64,000 nt of DNA from an uncultured Clostridia bacterium (GCA_947589385.1 CANPZW010000002.1:1-64000); one strand, 5' to 3'. Counted from the stretch's first letter, positions 1 to 9,885 are shown. The notes: a model not told the origin generated them from the letters alone. Numbers and translations are program-made.

Positions 1-185
1 TTTTGCAGTTACTTTTACAAAAATGCGCCAATTAGAACTTAATCTTACAAACTGGCACTTTACTTTACATTTGAGCTTTATTTAACTTTTTTATCTCAAA
101 CTGTTGCACTTAGTTTGACAATTCAATTAAGCCGCGCTATTTTTAGCCGCGCTAATTTAAGCCACGTTATATTTAATCCGCGTCT

Positions 186-875
186 TTAAATAAGCATCAA
201 CAGAATAGAGACAAATTGCAAAACAGTGCCTGCGATATCGAATAAGTGCCACACGGAATGGAAATATTTCACCTTTTTGCCGAAAGCGTAAAAGGCGATG
301 CCTGCGGTGTAGGCAATTCCGCCCGCAAGAAGCAGATAAAAGCTTGCCGCGGACAGCGCTTCGTACAAAGGGCGGAAAGCTATCAGGATAAGCCAGCCCA
401 TTATGCAATAAAAAGCCATTGAAAAGCCCTTTATTACCTTGTTGTTCATGGCGATTGCGTTGCCCGTTATTCCCAAAACCGCCATTGTCCACTCTGCAAT
501 AAGTATGCCCGTACCCAAAGCCGTTCCGCCCAAAGCCACAAGGCAAAAGGGCGTGTATGTGCCCGCAATCAACAGAAATATCGTGCAGTGGTCGAAAATT
601 CTGAATACCGCCTTTGCTCTGCCGCCGCGCAAAAAGTGATACAGCGCGCTCATTGTATATAGAATTATTATGCACACGCCGAAAACCGATACCGCCGCCA
701 TCGCCACAGCCGAAGGATAGGCGAATATTATACCTATGACGAGCGCCGCAAGCCCTATCGCCCCGCCCACAATATGCGAAACGGCGTTGAAAATTTCCTC
801 ACCCTTGGAATAAAATGCGGGGAAAGCGCCGCGCCGTTTTGGCGTATAAACCGATACCGCAAGAGTTTCCTTCAT
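186..875 (-). CDS. Hemolysin III / PAQR-like membrane protein
   Basis: Multi-TM protein with FYSKGEEIFNAVSHIVGG, ALYHFLRG and DHCTIFLLIAGTYTPFCL motifs typical of the HlyIII family; SD GAGG upstream. Confidence 0.88.
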   Translation of the reverse strand: MKETLAVSVYTPKRRGAFPAFYSKGEEIFNAVSHIVGGAIGLAALVIGIIFAYPSAVAMAAVSVFGVCIIILYTMSALYHFLRGGRAKAVFRIFDHCTIFLLIAGTYTPFCLVALGGTALGTGILIAEWTMAVLGITGNAIAMNNKVIKGFSMAFYCIMGWLILIAFRPLYEALSAASFYLLLAGGIAYTAGIAFYAFGKKVKYFHSVWHLFDIAGTVLQFVSILLMLI

Positions 876-1034
876 ATTTGCACCTCGTTAAACCTTACAA
901 GGGCCGTTTGCCCTTTATTAAGATTATAGCTGAAAATCCGCAAAGGTAAACCCCATTTTACGGCGCAGAACTCCACGGTTTTGAATTATAGGTAGAACAT
1001 CTTTATAACCCACTCTACCGTCGTACAACAGAAA

Positions 1035-1051
1035 CTCTACCGCGGGTAGAG
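1035..1051. promoter_or_regulatory. Operator-like inverted repeat CTCTACC-GCG-GGTAGAG
   Basis: Perfect 7-bp arms; extra half-sites at 991-996 (GGTAGA) and 1013-1019 (CTCTACC). Confidence 0.6.
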
Positions 1052-1125
1052 CCCCTTCTCCACCGACGTTTTACGACATAAAACTCGATACAAAAGCGAT
1101 TTTTTTAATTTTTTTACGCCGAAAA

Positions 1126-1160
1126 TTGACGTATCTGTTTTTTGGTAATATAATAATTCT
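1126..1160 (+). promoter_or_regulatory. Sigma-A-type promoter placing +1 on the ATG of the GNAT gene
   Basis: TTGACG (1126-1131), N17, TATAAT (1149-1154), N6, ATG at 1161. Confidence 0.75.
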
Positions 1161-1868
1161 ATGGAAAACAATTTAAAAGCCGCGCTTGAATATCTTAACG
1201 CGGATTATTTGATAAATTCGTCCATTATAGAGCCTATCAGAACGGGCTCGGCAGAAATACTGATTGCCCGCCGCGACTGCGTGCTTATTAAGGATAAGAC
1301 CACGGGAGTTCCAATGCTTCAAACGAATAATATGGAGCTTGCGGAAAAAATACTTGAAAATATGCCGAAGCCGCCCGTAATTGTGGTGCACAGCGACGAA
1401 TTATGCCGTTTGACAGAAAAAATCCTCGGCTTCGACGTTAAGGTGCCCTGTTTTCAGGGAGTTTACCGCGGCAAACCCTTCACGGACTGCGGGACGGGCG
1501 GACTGAATATCAGGCTTCTCGGCGAAAACGACGTCGGCGCGGCATGCAGGCTTTATCACTTTACGCCCGAAAGCGCGCTGGAACACATAAAAAAAGGACT
1601 TGTCTATGGCGGCGTTTCGGGCGGGGAAATTGTAGCCGTGATAGGCATGCATCTGCAAGGGAGCATGGGCATACTTTCGGTAGATGAAAAATTCCGCCGC
1701 AGAGGCTATGCGGAAATTCTGGAAAAATTCCTTATAAACAAAGTTCTTGAAAAGGGGCTTGTGCCCTACTGCCAGATTGTGGAAGGAAACGAGGCTTCCC
1801 TTTCCCTGCAACGCAAGCTGGGGCTTGAATTAAGCGAAAATATGCTTTATTGGATGAGAAAGGAATAA
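1161..1868 (+). CDS. GNAT family N-acetyltransferase
   Basis: C-terminal GNAT-like segment GILSVDEKFRRRGYAEILEKFLINKVLEKGLVPYCQIVEGNEASLSLQRKLGLE. Confidence 0.8.
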   Translation: MENNLKAALEYLNADYLINSSIIEPIRTGSAEILIARRDCVLIKDKTTGVPMLQTNNMELAEKILENMPKPPVIVVHSDELCRLTEKILGFDVKVPCFQGVYRGKPFTDCGTGGLNIRLLGENDVGAACRLYHFTPESALEHIKKGLVYGGVSGGEIVAVIGMHLQGSMGILSVDEKFRRRGYAEILEKFLINKVLEKGLVPYCQIVEGNEASLSLQRKLGLELSENMLYWMRKE

Positions 1869-1947
1869 TCGAAATATTAAACCTACACACGCGCCATAGC
1901 GTTTGTGCAAAGGTTACACAAATTGAACATAAGTCGCGTTTATACAA

Positions 1948-1983
1948 AAACGGGGCTGCGGAAAGATTTCCGCAGCCCCGTTT
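1948..1983. terminator. Strong intrinsic terminator hairpin
   Basis: AAACGGGGCTGCGGAAA-ga-TTTCCGCAGCCCCGTTT between convergent genes. Confidence 0.8.
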
Positions 1984-2045
1984 ACTATATTTTCAATTAT
2001 TATCGATGCATATGGGCGTTTTTGCGTTTATCAAAGTTAAAGTAT

Positions 2046-4580
2046 TTAATTTTTTTCCGAACGGAAAGTCAGCTCGCCGTCCTTTACTTCCACCGAAACG
2101 GTTTCGCCTTGAAGTATGCGGTTCGCAAGAATTTCGTCCGAAAGTCTGTCCTCGATAAGCTTCTGCACCGTACGCTTCAAAGGACGCGCGCCGAACGTAT
2201 CCGAATAGCCTTCGTTAAGAATTTTATCCATCGCTTCGGGCGAGATTTTAAGGGTTATGTTTCTGCCTTTAAGCCTTTCCGAAAGCCCCTCTATAAGCTT
2301 ATGGCAAATCTGCCCCGCCTCCTCCTTGGTAAGCTTGCGGAATACTATTATGTCGTCCAGCCTGTTCAGAAATTCGGGTTTGAACTGCTCACGCAGGGCT
2401 TCGTTTATGTTGTCCTTCATTTTTTCGTAGTCGGCGGCGCTTTCGTTATCGGAAGAAGTAAAGCCGAAATTCGACATCTTCTTAATCGTGCTCGCGCCGA
2501 CGTTTGAAGTAAGGATAATTATGGTATTCTTGAAATTGATAACCCTGCCTTTGGAGTCGGACAGCCTGCCGTCGTCGAGAATTTGCAGCAGTATATTGAA
2601 CACGTCGGGGTGAGCCTTTTCCACCTCGTCGAAAAGGACTACGCTGTACGGCTTTCTTCTGACCTTTTCGGTAAGCTGTCCGCCGCTGTTGTCGTCGTAG
2701 CCGATATATCCGGGAGGCGCGCCTATAAGCTTGGAAACAGAATGTTTTTCCATAAACTCCGACATATCCACCCTTATTAAAAGCTTTTCGTCGCCGAACA
2801 TAGCCTCGGCAAGCGCTTTTGCAAGGTCGGTTTTGCCCACGCCCGTAGGTCCTACGAATATGAACGAACCTATGGGGCGGTTGGGCTCGTTGAGTCCGGC
2901 GCGGGCGCGGCGTATTGCCTTGGCGACAGCCGATACCGCCTCGTCCTGCCCTATAATACGCTTATGCAGATTTTCTTCGAGGTGGAGAAGCTTTTCGCTT
3001 TCCTGTTCGGTAAGTTTCACTACCGGCACGCCCGTCCAGCCGCTTACGATTTCGGCTATGTCGTTAGAGCCGATTGTGGGGGACGTGGTTTGTTTTTCGC
3101 CCTTCCACTCGCTGCGTAGCTTATTGATTTTTTCCTGTACGGCGTTCATTTCCTCAACAAGTTTTTGCGCCTGTGGATAATTTTCGTTTTTAGCCGCCTT
3201 ATTTTTTTCGAGGGTCAGACGTTTTAATTTTTCTTCGAGTTCCTTTACCTCGTCAGGACTGTACAGATTGTTAAGCCTTGCGCGCGAAGCGGCTTCGTCT
3301 ATAAGGTCTATCGCCTTGTCGGGCAAAAATCTGTCTGTTATATATCTGTCCGAAAGGGTGGCGGCGGCGATTATCGCCTCGTCCGTGATTACGACTTTAT
3401 GGTGCGCTTCGTACTTGTCACGCAAGCCGCGCAAAATCGATACGGTGTCCTCGACAGACGGCTCGTCAACCTGCACGGGAGTGAAACGGCGTTCGAGCGC
3501 AGCGTCTTTTTCGATATACTTCCTATACTCTTCGAGGGTGGTTGCGCCTATCGTCTGCAACTCGCCGCGGGCAAGCATGGGTTTTAAGATGTTTGCAGCG
3601 TCCATATTGCTGTCCGAGGACGAACCCGCCCCTACTATCTGATGTATTTCGTCTATGAATAAAATTACGTTCCCGCTGTTTTTTATGCTGTCGATAGCGT
3701 TCTTCAAGCGCTCCTCGAAGTCGCCGCGGTATTTCGCGCCCGCAACCATTCCCGTCAAATCGAGTGAAAATACTATTTTGTCTTTAAGAAGGTCGGGCAC
3801 TTCGTTCTTGACTATTGCCTGCGCAAGCCCTTCCACAACGGCCGACTTGCCTACGCCGGGCTCGCCTATAAGAACGGGGTTGTTCTTTGTGCGGCGGGAA
3901 AGCACCTGGATTATCTTGTCTATTTCCTTTTTTCTGCCTATGACGGGGTCGATTTTTCCCTCTCTCGCCTTTTGCGTCAAATCGCTGCCGTATTGGAGAA
4001 TGGATTTATCGAGCTGGGAAGATGAACGCTTTTGCTTCTGTTCCTGCTTCTGAGGTCTGTCCTGATTCATCTGCGAGGCGAAAAAATTGCCGAATTGGGT
4101 GAATATATCGTCCGAATCGTCAGAAGAAAATTCGTTCGTGCTGCCCGTAAGCACAAGTTCCAGCTTGGAAGCGAGATTTGTGACGCTTATGCCCAAAGCG
4201 CGAAGAATACGCATTGCAAGACAATCCGTGGATTGGATAACCGCGTAAAGCATATGCTCGGTTCCCGCAAGGGAATCCTGTCCGTTAAACTCTATCGATA
4301 AATCGAGCGCGCGCTCTATCATATGCTTTGTGCGGGGAGTGTATCCCTTAATGTTGGAACGCGTGTCTATGGAACGCGAAAAATATTCCCTGTATTCGGG
4401 TTCGGACACGCCGCAGGCGTTAAGCACTTTGTAGGCGGTGCAGTCGGGGCAGTTGAGCATGGCGAATACTATGTGCTCGCTGCCTATATAGCTTGAATCG
4501 TAGGCGACCGCCGCTTCCTCCGCAACCGACAGAACCTGTTGAAGATTATCGGTAAATCTGTTCAGATAGGAATTTTCCAT
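2046..4580 (-). CDS. clpC: ATP-dependent Clp protease ATP-binding subunit ClpC
   Basis: Two AAA+ modules ([32 protein letters not shown]), N-terminal Clp repeats, UVR-like linker; downstream of mcsA-mcsB. Confidence 0.97.
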   Translation of the reverse strand: MENSYLNRFTDNLQQVLSVAEEAAVAYDSSYIGSEHIVFAMLNCPDCTAYKVLNACGVSEPEYREYFSRSIDTRSNIKGYTPRTKHMIERALDLSIEFNGQDSLAGTEHMLYAVIQSTDCLAMRILRALGISVTNLASKLELVLTGSTNEFSSDDSDDIFTQFGNFFASQMNQDRPQKQEQKQKRSSSQLDKSILQYGSDLTQKAREGKIDPVIGRKKEIDKIIQVLSRRTKNNPVLIGEPGVGKSAVVEGLAQAIVKNEVPDLLKDKIVFSLDLTGMVAGAKYRGDFEERLKNAIDSIKNSGNVILFIDEIHQIVGAGSSSDSNMDAANILKPMLARGELQTIGATTLEEYRKYIEKDAALERRFTPVQVDEPSVEDTVSILRGLRDKYEAHHKVVITDEAIIAAATLSDRYITDRFLPDKAIDLIDEAASRARLNNLYSPDEVKELEEKLKRLTLEKNKAAKNENYPQAQKLVEEMNAVQEKINKLRSEWKGEKQTTSPTIGSNDIAEIVSGWTGVPVVKLTEQESEKLLHLEENLHKRIIGQDEAVSAVAKAIRRARAGLNEPNRPIGSFIFVGPTGVGKTDLAKALAEAMFGDEKLLIRVDMSEFMEKHSVSKLIGAPPGYIGYDDNSGGQLTEKVRRKPYSVVLFDEVEKAHPDVFNILLQILDDGRLSDSKGRVINFKNTIIILTSNVGASTIKKMSNFGFTSSDNESAADYEKMKDNINEALREQFKPEFLNRLDDIIVFRKLTKEEAGQICHKLIEGLSERLKGRNITLKISPEAMDKILNEGYSDTFGARPLKRTVQKLIEDRLSDEILANRILQGETVSVEVKDGELTFRSEKN

Positions 4581-4611
4581 ATTTGCCTCCTTTAAAATGT
4601 TGGTTTTTCAT

Positions 4612-5634
4612 TTATAATGTGTTTTTTTTCAGAAATTTTGCGACGTACTGCGCCCTGTACATATCGCGTTCAATGGGTGTAAGCTGCCTTGCCGCCGCGG
4701 CGTTTATGTTGGCGGGGCGCATTTTAATTACAAGGTCGTCTATTGTTGATACATCGCCGTACTTAATATAGCCGAGGCACGCGCCCAGCTTTACGTTTGC
4801 CGCAAGCTTTATAAGCTCGTTAGTGGAGAGCTTGGCGCAGTTTGTAAGTATGCCGTATGAGCGGAGACATTCGTCCTGCACGTCGAGAGAGGACGGGTCT
4901 TTTTTAAGATTTTCGCGCTCCGCCTCTTCGAGAAGAACTACCTTTTTGACCACTTCTTCCACCTGCGTCAAAATCTCCTCCTCCGAAACGCCCAAAGTGA
5001 CCTCGTTGGAAATCTGATACATATAGCCCTCCGCTTCGCTTCCTTCGCCGTAAATTCCGCGGACCGTAAGCCCTAAACGGGAAATAGAACGAATTACGCG
5101 CGGCATTACGCCGTTAATGGTGAGCGCGGGCAGAAAGAACATAACCGAAGCGCGCAGTCCCGTGCCGAGATTTGTGGGGCAGGCAGTAAGATAGCCCAGC
5201 TGTTCGTCATAGGCGAATTTCATGGAGTCGGAAATTCTGTTATCTATCTGCGACATGGTGCGGTAAGCCGTTTTAAGCTGTAAGCCCTTCACTATGCACT
5301 GTTCCCTTAAATGGTCTTCTTCGTTTATCATTATGGAAACGCTTTCGTCGGTGTTGATAATCGCCGCAGACATTCTTCTGTTTTTAATCAAATTGGGCGA
5401 AATAAGGTGGTTTTCCTTTAAAATTTGCGCCTGCTCGTCCGAAACGGCGTCCATATAATAGACGTTGAATTGGTCGTCGTTGAAGCCGTCCAGCCTCGAC
5501 AGTCCCGAAGATACAAGGCGGATTATCTCCCTTGCCTGCTTTTCGTCTTTAAGGTGAGAAGGAAAGGGAAAGCCTTCGATGTTTCTTGCAAGCCGTACGC
5601 GGGTGGAAACCACAGTCGCCGATAAATCACTCAT
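4612..5634 (-). CDS. mcsB: Protein-arginine kinase McsB
   Basis: ATP:guanido phosphotransferase features (VVSTRVRLARNIEGFPFP, NEEDHLREQ, CPTNLGTGLRASVM); start reassigned to MSDLSATV, overlapping the mcsA stop. Confidence 0.95.
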   Translation of the reverse strand: MSDLSATVVSTRVRLARNIEGFPFPSHLKDEKQAREIIRLVSSGLSRLDGFNDDQFNVYYMDAVSDEQAQILKENHLISPNLIKNRRMSAAIINTDESVSIMINEEDHLREQCIVKGLQLKTAYRTMSQIDNRISDSMKFAYDEQLGYLTACPTNLGTGLRASVMFFLPALTINGVMPRVIRSISRLGLTVRGIYGEGSEAEGYMYQISNEVTLGVSEEEILTQVEEVVKKVVLLEEAERENLKKDPSSLDVQDECLRSYGILTNCAKLSTNELIKLAANVKLGACLGYIKYGDVSTIDDLVIKMRPANINAAAARQLTPIERDMYRAQYVAKFLKKNTL

Positions 5635-6118
5635 CTTCTCCCCCTCCGTATAAAGCGTCGTTGATTTCCTTGATTTGCCTGTTAAGCCGCCCCGCCTCGC
5701 CATAGCGCCTCTCCTTTAAGGCGACTTCAAGCTGCTCCTGCAAAGATTTCAGCTGCCTGTGAAGCCCCAGCTCATCGTTGTTTTTCGCAGATTTGCCCAC
5801 ATGGGTCACCTTGCCCTGTATGCGGCGGATTGAAGGAAGAAGTTCTTCCCTGAATATGTCGTAACAGTTGGGGCAGCCCAAAAGCCCCGTCCTTTGATAG
5901 TCCGAATACCTTGTGCCGCAGACGGTGCACTTCTTCTCTTTTTTTATAGACGGTTCTCCGAAAAATCCCGCCCATATGTCGCTGTCCGCCTTGGAGTTGG
6001 CTTCGCCGAGGAGTTCGGCATAGCACGAAGAACATAAGTGGCTTTCATATCTTTCGCCGTTTATAATTTCGACGTAATCCACGGTAGCCGCATTTTTTTT
6101 GCAGTTTTGACAGAGCAT
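5627..6118 (-). CDS. mcsA: Protein-arginine kinase activator McsA (UvrB/UvrC motif)
   Basis: CxxC pairs (CQNCKK, CSSCYAE, CTVCGTRY, GCPNCY) and a UVR motif at the C-terminus. Confidence 0.93.
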   Translation of the reverse strand: MLCQNCKKNAATVDYVEIINGERYESHLCSSCYAELLGEANSKADSDIWAGFFGEPSIKKEKKCTVCGTRYSDYQRTGLLGCPNCYDIFREELLPSIRRIQGKVTHVGKSAKNNDELGLHRQLKSLQEQLEVALKERRYGEAGRLNRQIKEINDALYGGGEDE

Positions 6119-6335
6119 TTTTTTATCCCGAAAGTTTTATTTCACTTTAATTATACTACGTTTCGGGCGCGGATAAACAAAAATAACGTTTTGCCTACAA
6201 AAAATTTTCGACATTTTACGGTCATTCTCAGGTATTCCGAGCCGCTTGCGGAGGGAATCATACTTTCACTGCAACCGCCGCGGGGATACGCTCGGGCTAC
6301 GCCCTCGGTATGACATATGTTGCAATAGTTATACA

Positions 6336-6368
6336 ATAAGCGGTTCGGACAAACGCCAAACCGCTTAT
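6336..6368 (-). terminator. Hairpin downstream of the GGGtGRT gene
   Basis: ATAAGCGGTTCGG-N7-CCAAACCGCTTAT. Confidence 0.6.
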
Positions 6369-6392
6369 ATAATCTACAATAATTTTTAAGCT

Positions 6393-7394
6393 TTATTTCG
6401 ACATAGCCTCTTGCACGGCGACCGCGACCGCTACGGTTGCGCCGACCATGGGATTGTTGCCCATGCCGATAAGCCCCATCATTTCAACGTGCGCGGGAAC
6501 GGACGAAGAACCCGCAAACTGCGCATCCGAATGCATACGCCCCATTGTATCGGTCATGCCGTAACTTGAAGGACCTGCCGCCATATTGTCGGGGTGAAGC
6601 GTTCTGCCCGTGCCGCCGCCCGAAGCTACCGAGAAGTATTTTACTCCGTTTTCGTTACACCACTTCTTATACGTTCCCGCGACGGGGTGCTGGAAGCGCG
6701 TAGGGTTTGTGGAATTGCCCGTAATGGATACGGAAACGTTTTCCATTTTCATTATTGCCACGCCTTCGGGCACGTTGTCCGCGCCGTAGCACTTTACTTT
6801 TGCCCTCGGCCCGTCGGAGAAAGATACGGTATCGGTGACCTTTACCGTTTCGGTATAAGGGTCAAACTCCGTTTTGACGTAGGTGAAGCCGTTTATTCTC
6901 GAAATTATATACGCCGCATCCTTGCCGAGACCGTTTAAAATTACGCGCAAAGGCTTTGTTCTTACCTTATTTGCGTTTTCGGCGATTTTGATAGCGCCCT
7001 CTGCCGCCGCGAAAGATTCATGCCCCGCAAGGAAGCAGAAACAATCTGTTTCTTCGGAAAGGAGCATAGAGCCCAGATTTCCGTGACCCAAACCGACTTT
7101 TCTGTTTTCGGCAACGGAACCGGGGATACAAAAGGATTGAAGTCCCACGCCTATCATTTTTGCGGCTTCGTATGCCTTTTTGCAACCGCTTTTTATTGCA
7201 ATAGCCGCGCCCACGGTGTATGCCCAAACGGCGTTTTCAAAACATATGGGCTGCGTTCCGCGGACGATTTTATCCACGTCTATGCCTTTTGCAAGGGTGA
7301 TATCCCTACATTCTTCGATTGTCTTGATATTATAATTTTTCAGAACGCCGAGAATTTTACTTTCGCGCCTGTCGTAACTTTCAAACAGTGCCAT
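6393..7394 (-). CDS. GGGtGRT family protein
   Basis: Family-naming motif present: SVASGGGTGRTLHPDNMAAGPSSYGMTDTMGRMHSDAQFAGSSSVPAHVEMMGLIGMGNNPMVGA. Confidence 0.93.
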   Translation of the reverse strand: MALFESYDRRESKILGVLKNYNIKTIEECRDITLAKGIDVDKIVRGTQPICFENAVWAYTVGAAIAIKSGCKKAYEAAKMIGVGLQSFCIPGSVAENRKVGLGHGNLGSMLLSEETDCFCFLAGHESFAAAEGAIKIAENANKVRTKPLRVILNGLGKDAAYIISRINGFTYVKTEFDPYTETVKVTDTVSFSDGPRAKVKCYGADNVPEGVAIMKMENVSVSITGNSTNPTRFQHPVAGTYKKWCNENGVKYFSVASGGGTGRTLHPDNMAAGPSSYGMTDTMGRMHSDAQFAGSSSVPAHVEMMGLIGMGNNPMVGATVAVAVAVQEAMSK

Positions 7395-8122
7395 TATTCT
7401 TCAACCTCCTTATCCGTTCTGGGGTCGATATACTTTACTGCGCCCGCGTCCTTTGAATATCTGCCGTAAGTGCCTATTGCCTTTTCAAACGCCTCTGTGG
7501 GGTTCAGTCCCTTTTTGATAAAATCGGTCATTTTGCCGAGAGATATAAATTTATAGCCGCAGACCTCGTTGTTTTTGTCCAGCGCGAGGGTCATAACGTA
7601 GCCCTCAGCCATTTCAAGATATCTTACGCCTTTAAGCTTGGTGCCGTACATTGTACCCACCTGTGAACGAAGCCCTTTGCCCAAATCTTCAAGCCCCGCG
7701 CCGACGGAAAGCCCGTCCTCGGAGAACGCCGACTGCGTTCTGCCATAGACGATTTGAAGGAACAGTTCGCGCATTGCGGTGTTTATTGCGTCGCAGACAA
7801 GGTCTGTGTTCAAAGCTTCGAGAATGGTTTTGCCGGGAAGAATTTCAGCCGCCATTGCAGCCGAATGGGTCATTCCGGAGCAGCCTATCGTTTCTACCAG
7901 AGCTTCCTCTATTATGCCGTCCTTTACGTTTAAGGTCAGCTTGCATGCGCCCTGCTGGGGCGCGCACCAGCCTATACCGTGCGTAAAGCCCTTAATGTCC
8001 TTGATTTCCTTTGCCTGTATCCACTGCCCTTCTTCGGGAATGGGGGCGGGACCGTGTTCGAATCTGCCCGAAACGCCCTTGGCAACGCAAATCATATTTT
8101 CTACGTCCTTAGAATATTGCAT
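7394..8122 (-). CDS. Iron-sulfur cluster scaffold-like (NifU/IscU-like) protein, partner of GGGtGRT
   Basis: IscU-like cysteine spacing (GACKLTL..., ETIGCSGMTHSAAMAAEILPGKT, VCDAINTAM); start MQYSKDV behind AATTTCGGAGGAAATGTA. Confidence 0.8.
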   Translation of the reverse strand: MQYSKDVENMICVAKGVSGRFEHGPAPIPEEGQWIQAKEIKDIKGFTHGIGWCAPQQGACKLTLNVKDGIIEEALVETIGCSGMTHSAAMAAEILPGKTILEALNTDLVCDAINTAMRELFLQIVYGRTQSAFSEDGLSVGAGLEDLGKGLRSQVGTMYGTKLKGVRYLEMAEGYVMTLALDKNNEVCGYKFISLGKMTDFIKKGLNPTEAFEKAIGTYGRYSKDAGAVKYIDPRTDKEVEE

Positions 8123-8254
8123 TACATTTCCTCCGAAATTATTTCGATTAAAATTATACCACGCGTATCTGTGTTTTACAAATATCATTTATCCATTTTT
8201 TCAAAATTTTAGTAGGTTACAGTTATTGAAAAATAATAACATACCGCAAAAAAT

Positions 8255-8282
8255 TTCCGCCGCAAAATTTTGCGGCGGAAAA
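8255..8282 (-). terminator. Intrinsic terminator hairpin 3' of ferritin
   Basis: TTTCCGCCGCAAAATTTTGCGGCGGAAA perfect palindrome. Confidence 0.65.
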
Positions 8283-8319
8283 TCCATAGGAAAGTTAAAA
8301 ATGAACAATGTTTAAATTT

Positions 8320-8829
8320 TTACTCGTTTACGGGCGCGGTATAAGTGCGCGCGGCAAGCTCCTGGTTGAGCATATAAAGCCCCTTAGGCTCGTTGCCGAA
8401 CAGCTCCATCTTCTTTATCTGGTCGGCGGCGTTCTTTTCCTCTTCGCCCTGCTCCTTGACGAACCAGTCCAAAAACTGCATCGTCTTGAAGTCTTTTGCC
8501 GAAAAAGCCTTCGCATAGATAGCCGATATAAGCGAAGTTACGTATTGTTCATGCTCCAAACCGGCTTTCAGCGGGTCGATATGCGTTTTGAACGTCTTAT
8601 CGGGTTTTGCGATGGCGTCGAAAGTTACGCGGTGTCCGCAGTCTATAAGATAACGGCGTATCATCATAGCGTGGTCGCGCTCCTCCTGAGCCTGAATTTC
8701 ATACCAATGTGCGAAGCCGTCCAGCCCTTCGTCCTCGAAATAATTAGAAAAATCGAGATAAAGATATGCCGAATAGAGTTCTTTGTTGATTTGTTCGTTT
8801 AAAAGTTTTGCAATTTCTTCATTTAACAT
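8320..8829 (-). CDS. ftn: Ferritin
   Basis: NKELYSAYLYLDFSNYFEDEGLDGFAHWYEIQAQEERDHAMM and the ferroxidase-helix pattern. Confidence 0.95.
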   Translation of the reverse strand: MLNEEIAKLLNEQINKELYSAYLYLDFSNYFEDEGLDGFAHWYEIQAQEERDHAMMIRRYLIDCGHRVTFDAIAKPDKTFKTHIDPLKAGLEHEQYVTSLISAIYAKAFSAKDFKTMQFLDWFVKEQGEEEKNAADQIKKMELFGNEPKGLYMLNQELAARTYTAPVNE

Positions 8830-9059
8830 ATTATCACACCTCTTTTTAGGTTACCATAATTATATATCCCCCGAAATGAAAAATCAACGGCTTTAAAGCA
8901 TTTTTTTAAAGTTTTTTTTAGACTTTCTTACTGTTTTTTAGACAGCGGTTTTTCAATCTTAAATAAAATCGGAAATAACGTAATATTACAAAATATGCCA
9001 AACTGCCGACGGAATAAATCGGATTGTTATACTCATAATAACTTTGACGGAGGAAAGTT

Positions 9060-9656
9060 ATGCAATTCGATCAAACCAAGACTTACACAAATCTTGCAAG
9101 AAGTTTTGCGGGCGAAAGCCAGGCGGGTATGAGATATCAGCTGATTGCACGCCAGGCGACGAAGCAGGGATATATTACCCTTGCAAACACCGTAAAGACT
9201 ATTGCAAAAAACGAAACGGTGCACGCAAGAAGATTCTTCGAAGAGCTTAATAAGCGCGGCGAAAAGCTTCACAATATCGAGCTGGAAGCGGGTTATCCCT
9301 TCCACGGAGGCGATTTGGAACAGAGCCTGAAATTCGCCGCGGACGACGAGCATAAGGAGCACGCGGAAGTTTATCCCGCTTTTGCAAAGGACGCCGAAGA
9401 AGAAGGTTTTAAGGATATTGCTAACCTTTACAAACTGATAGCGCAGGTCGAGGTAAGGCACGAAATGGTGTTCAATTACCTCTACGAAGCGTTTAAAAAG
9501 GGCGTTCTTTACAGTAACGAATCGCCCATACTCTACGTATGCAGCGAGTGCGGATATATGCACACTTCCACAAAAGCGTGGGACAGATGCCCGCTTTGCA
9601 ATGCAAGTCAAGGCGAAGTAGAGTTGCACATTCCGTTTGAAAAGGAGAAAATATGA
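9060..9656 (+). CDS. rbr: Rubrerythrin
   Basis: Di-iron helices plus C-terminal rubredoxin-like CSECGYMH...CPLCNAS; SD CGGAGGAAAGTT. Confidence 0.95.
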   Translation: MQFDQTKTYTNLARSFAGESQAGMRYQLIARQATKQGYITLANTVKTIAKNETVHARRFFEELNKRGEKLHNIELEAGYPFHGGDLEQSLKFAADDEHKEHAEVYPAFAKDAEEEGFKDIANLYKLIAQVEVRHEMVFNYLYEAFKKGVLYSNESPILYVCSECGYMHTSTKAWDRCPLCNASQGEVELHIPFEKEKI

Positions 9657-9839
9657 GAAAGACCAACGAAAACAATCAGTCCAACAATTCGCAGAAGAAC
9701 AAGGATTGCAGCGGTAAGAGCAGTGGCAAGAGCACGAAGAACTGCAAATAAGTTTAAAGACTCTTACGACCCGAACGGAAGCTACACAGGTACTTGCGTT
9801 GACGGTTCAAAACCCGTTCAAGACGCGGACGATTTGTAA
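9653..9839 (+). pseudogene. Small hydrophilic protein gene split by an apparent frameshift (or programmed frameshift)
   Basis: ATGA overlap with the rubrerythrin stop. Frame A: MRKTNENNQSNNSQKNKDCSGKSSGKSTKNCK* (stop 9749-9751). The adjacent +1 frame continues KFKDSYDPNGSYTGTCVDGSKPVQDADDL* to 9839. SD AAAGGAG precedes the ATG. Confidence 0.6.
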
Positions 9840-9857
9840 TTTCCGTTTAAAAACGGG

Positions 9858-9885
9858 GCGGCGGCGCGAATTTTCGCGCCGCCGC
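9858..9885 (+). terminator. Intrinsic terminator
   Basis: GCGGCGGCGCGAA-tt-TTCGCGCCGCCGC followed by a T-rich tract. Confidence 0.8.

Noticed and set aside
3172-3180. TGTGGATAA, a perfect DnaA-box complement
   Set aside because: Single occurrence inside clpC coding sequence, no cluster; not evidence for oriC
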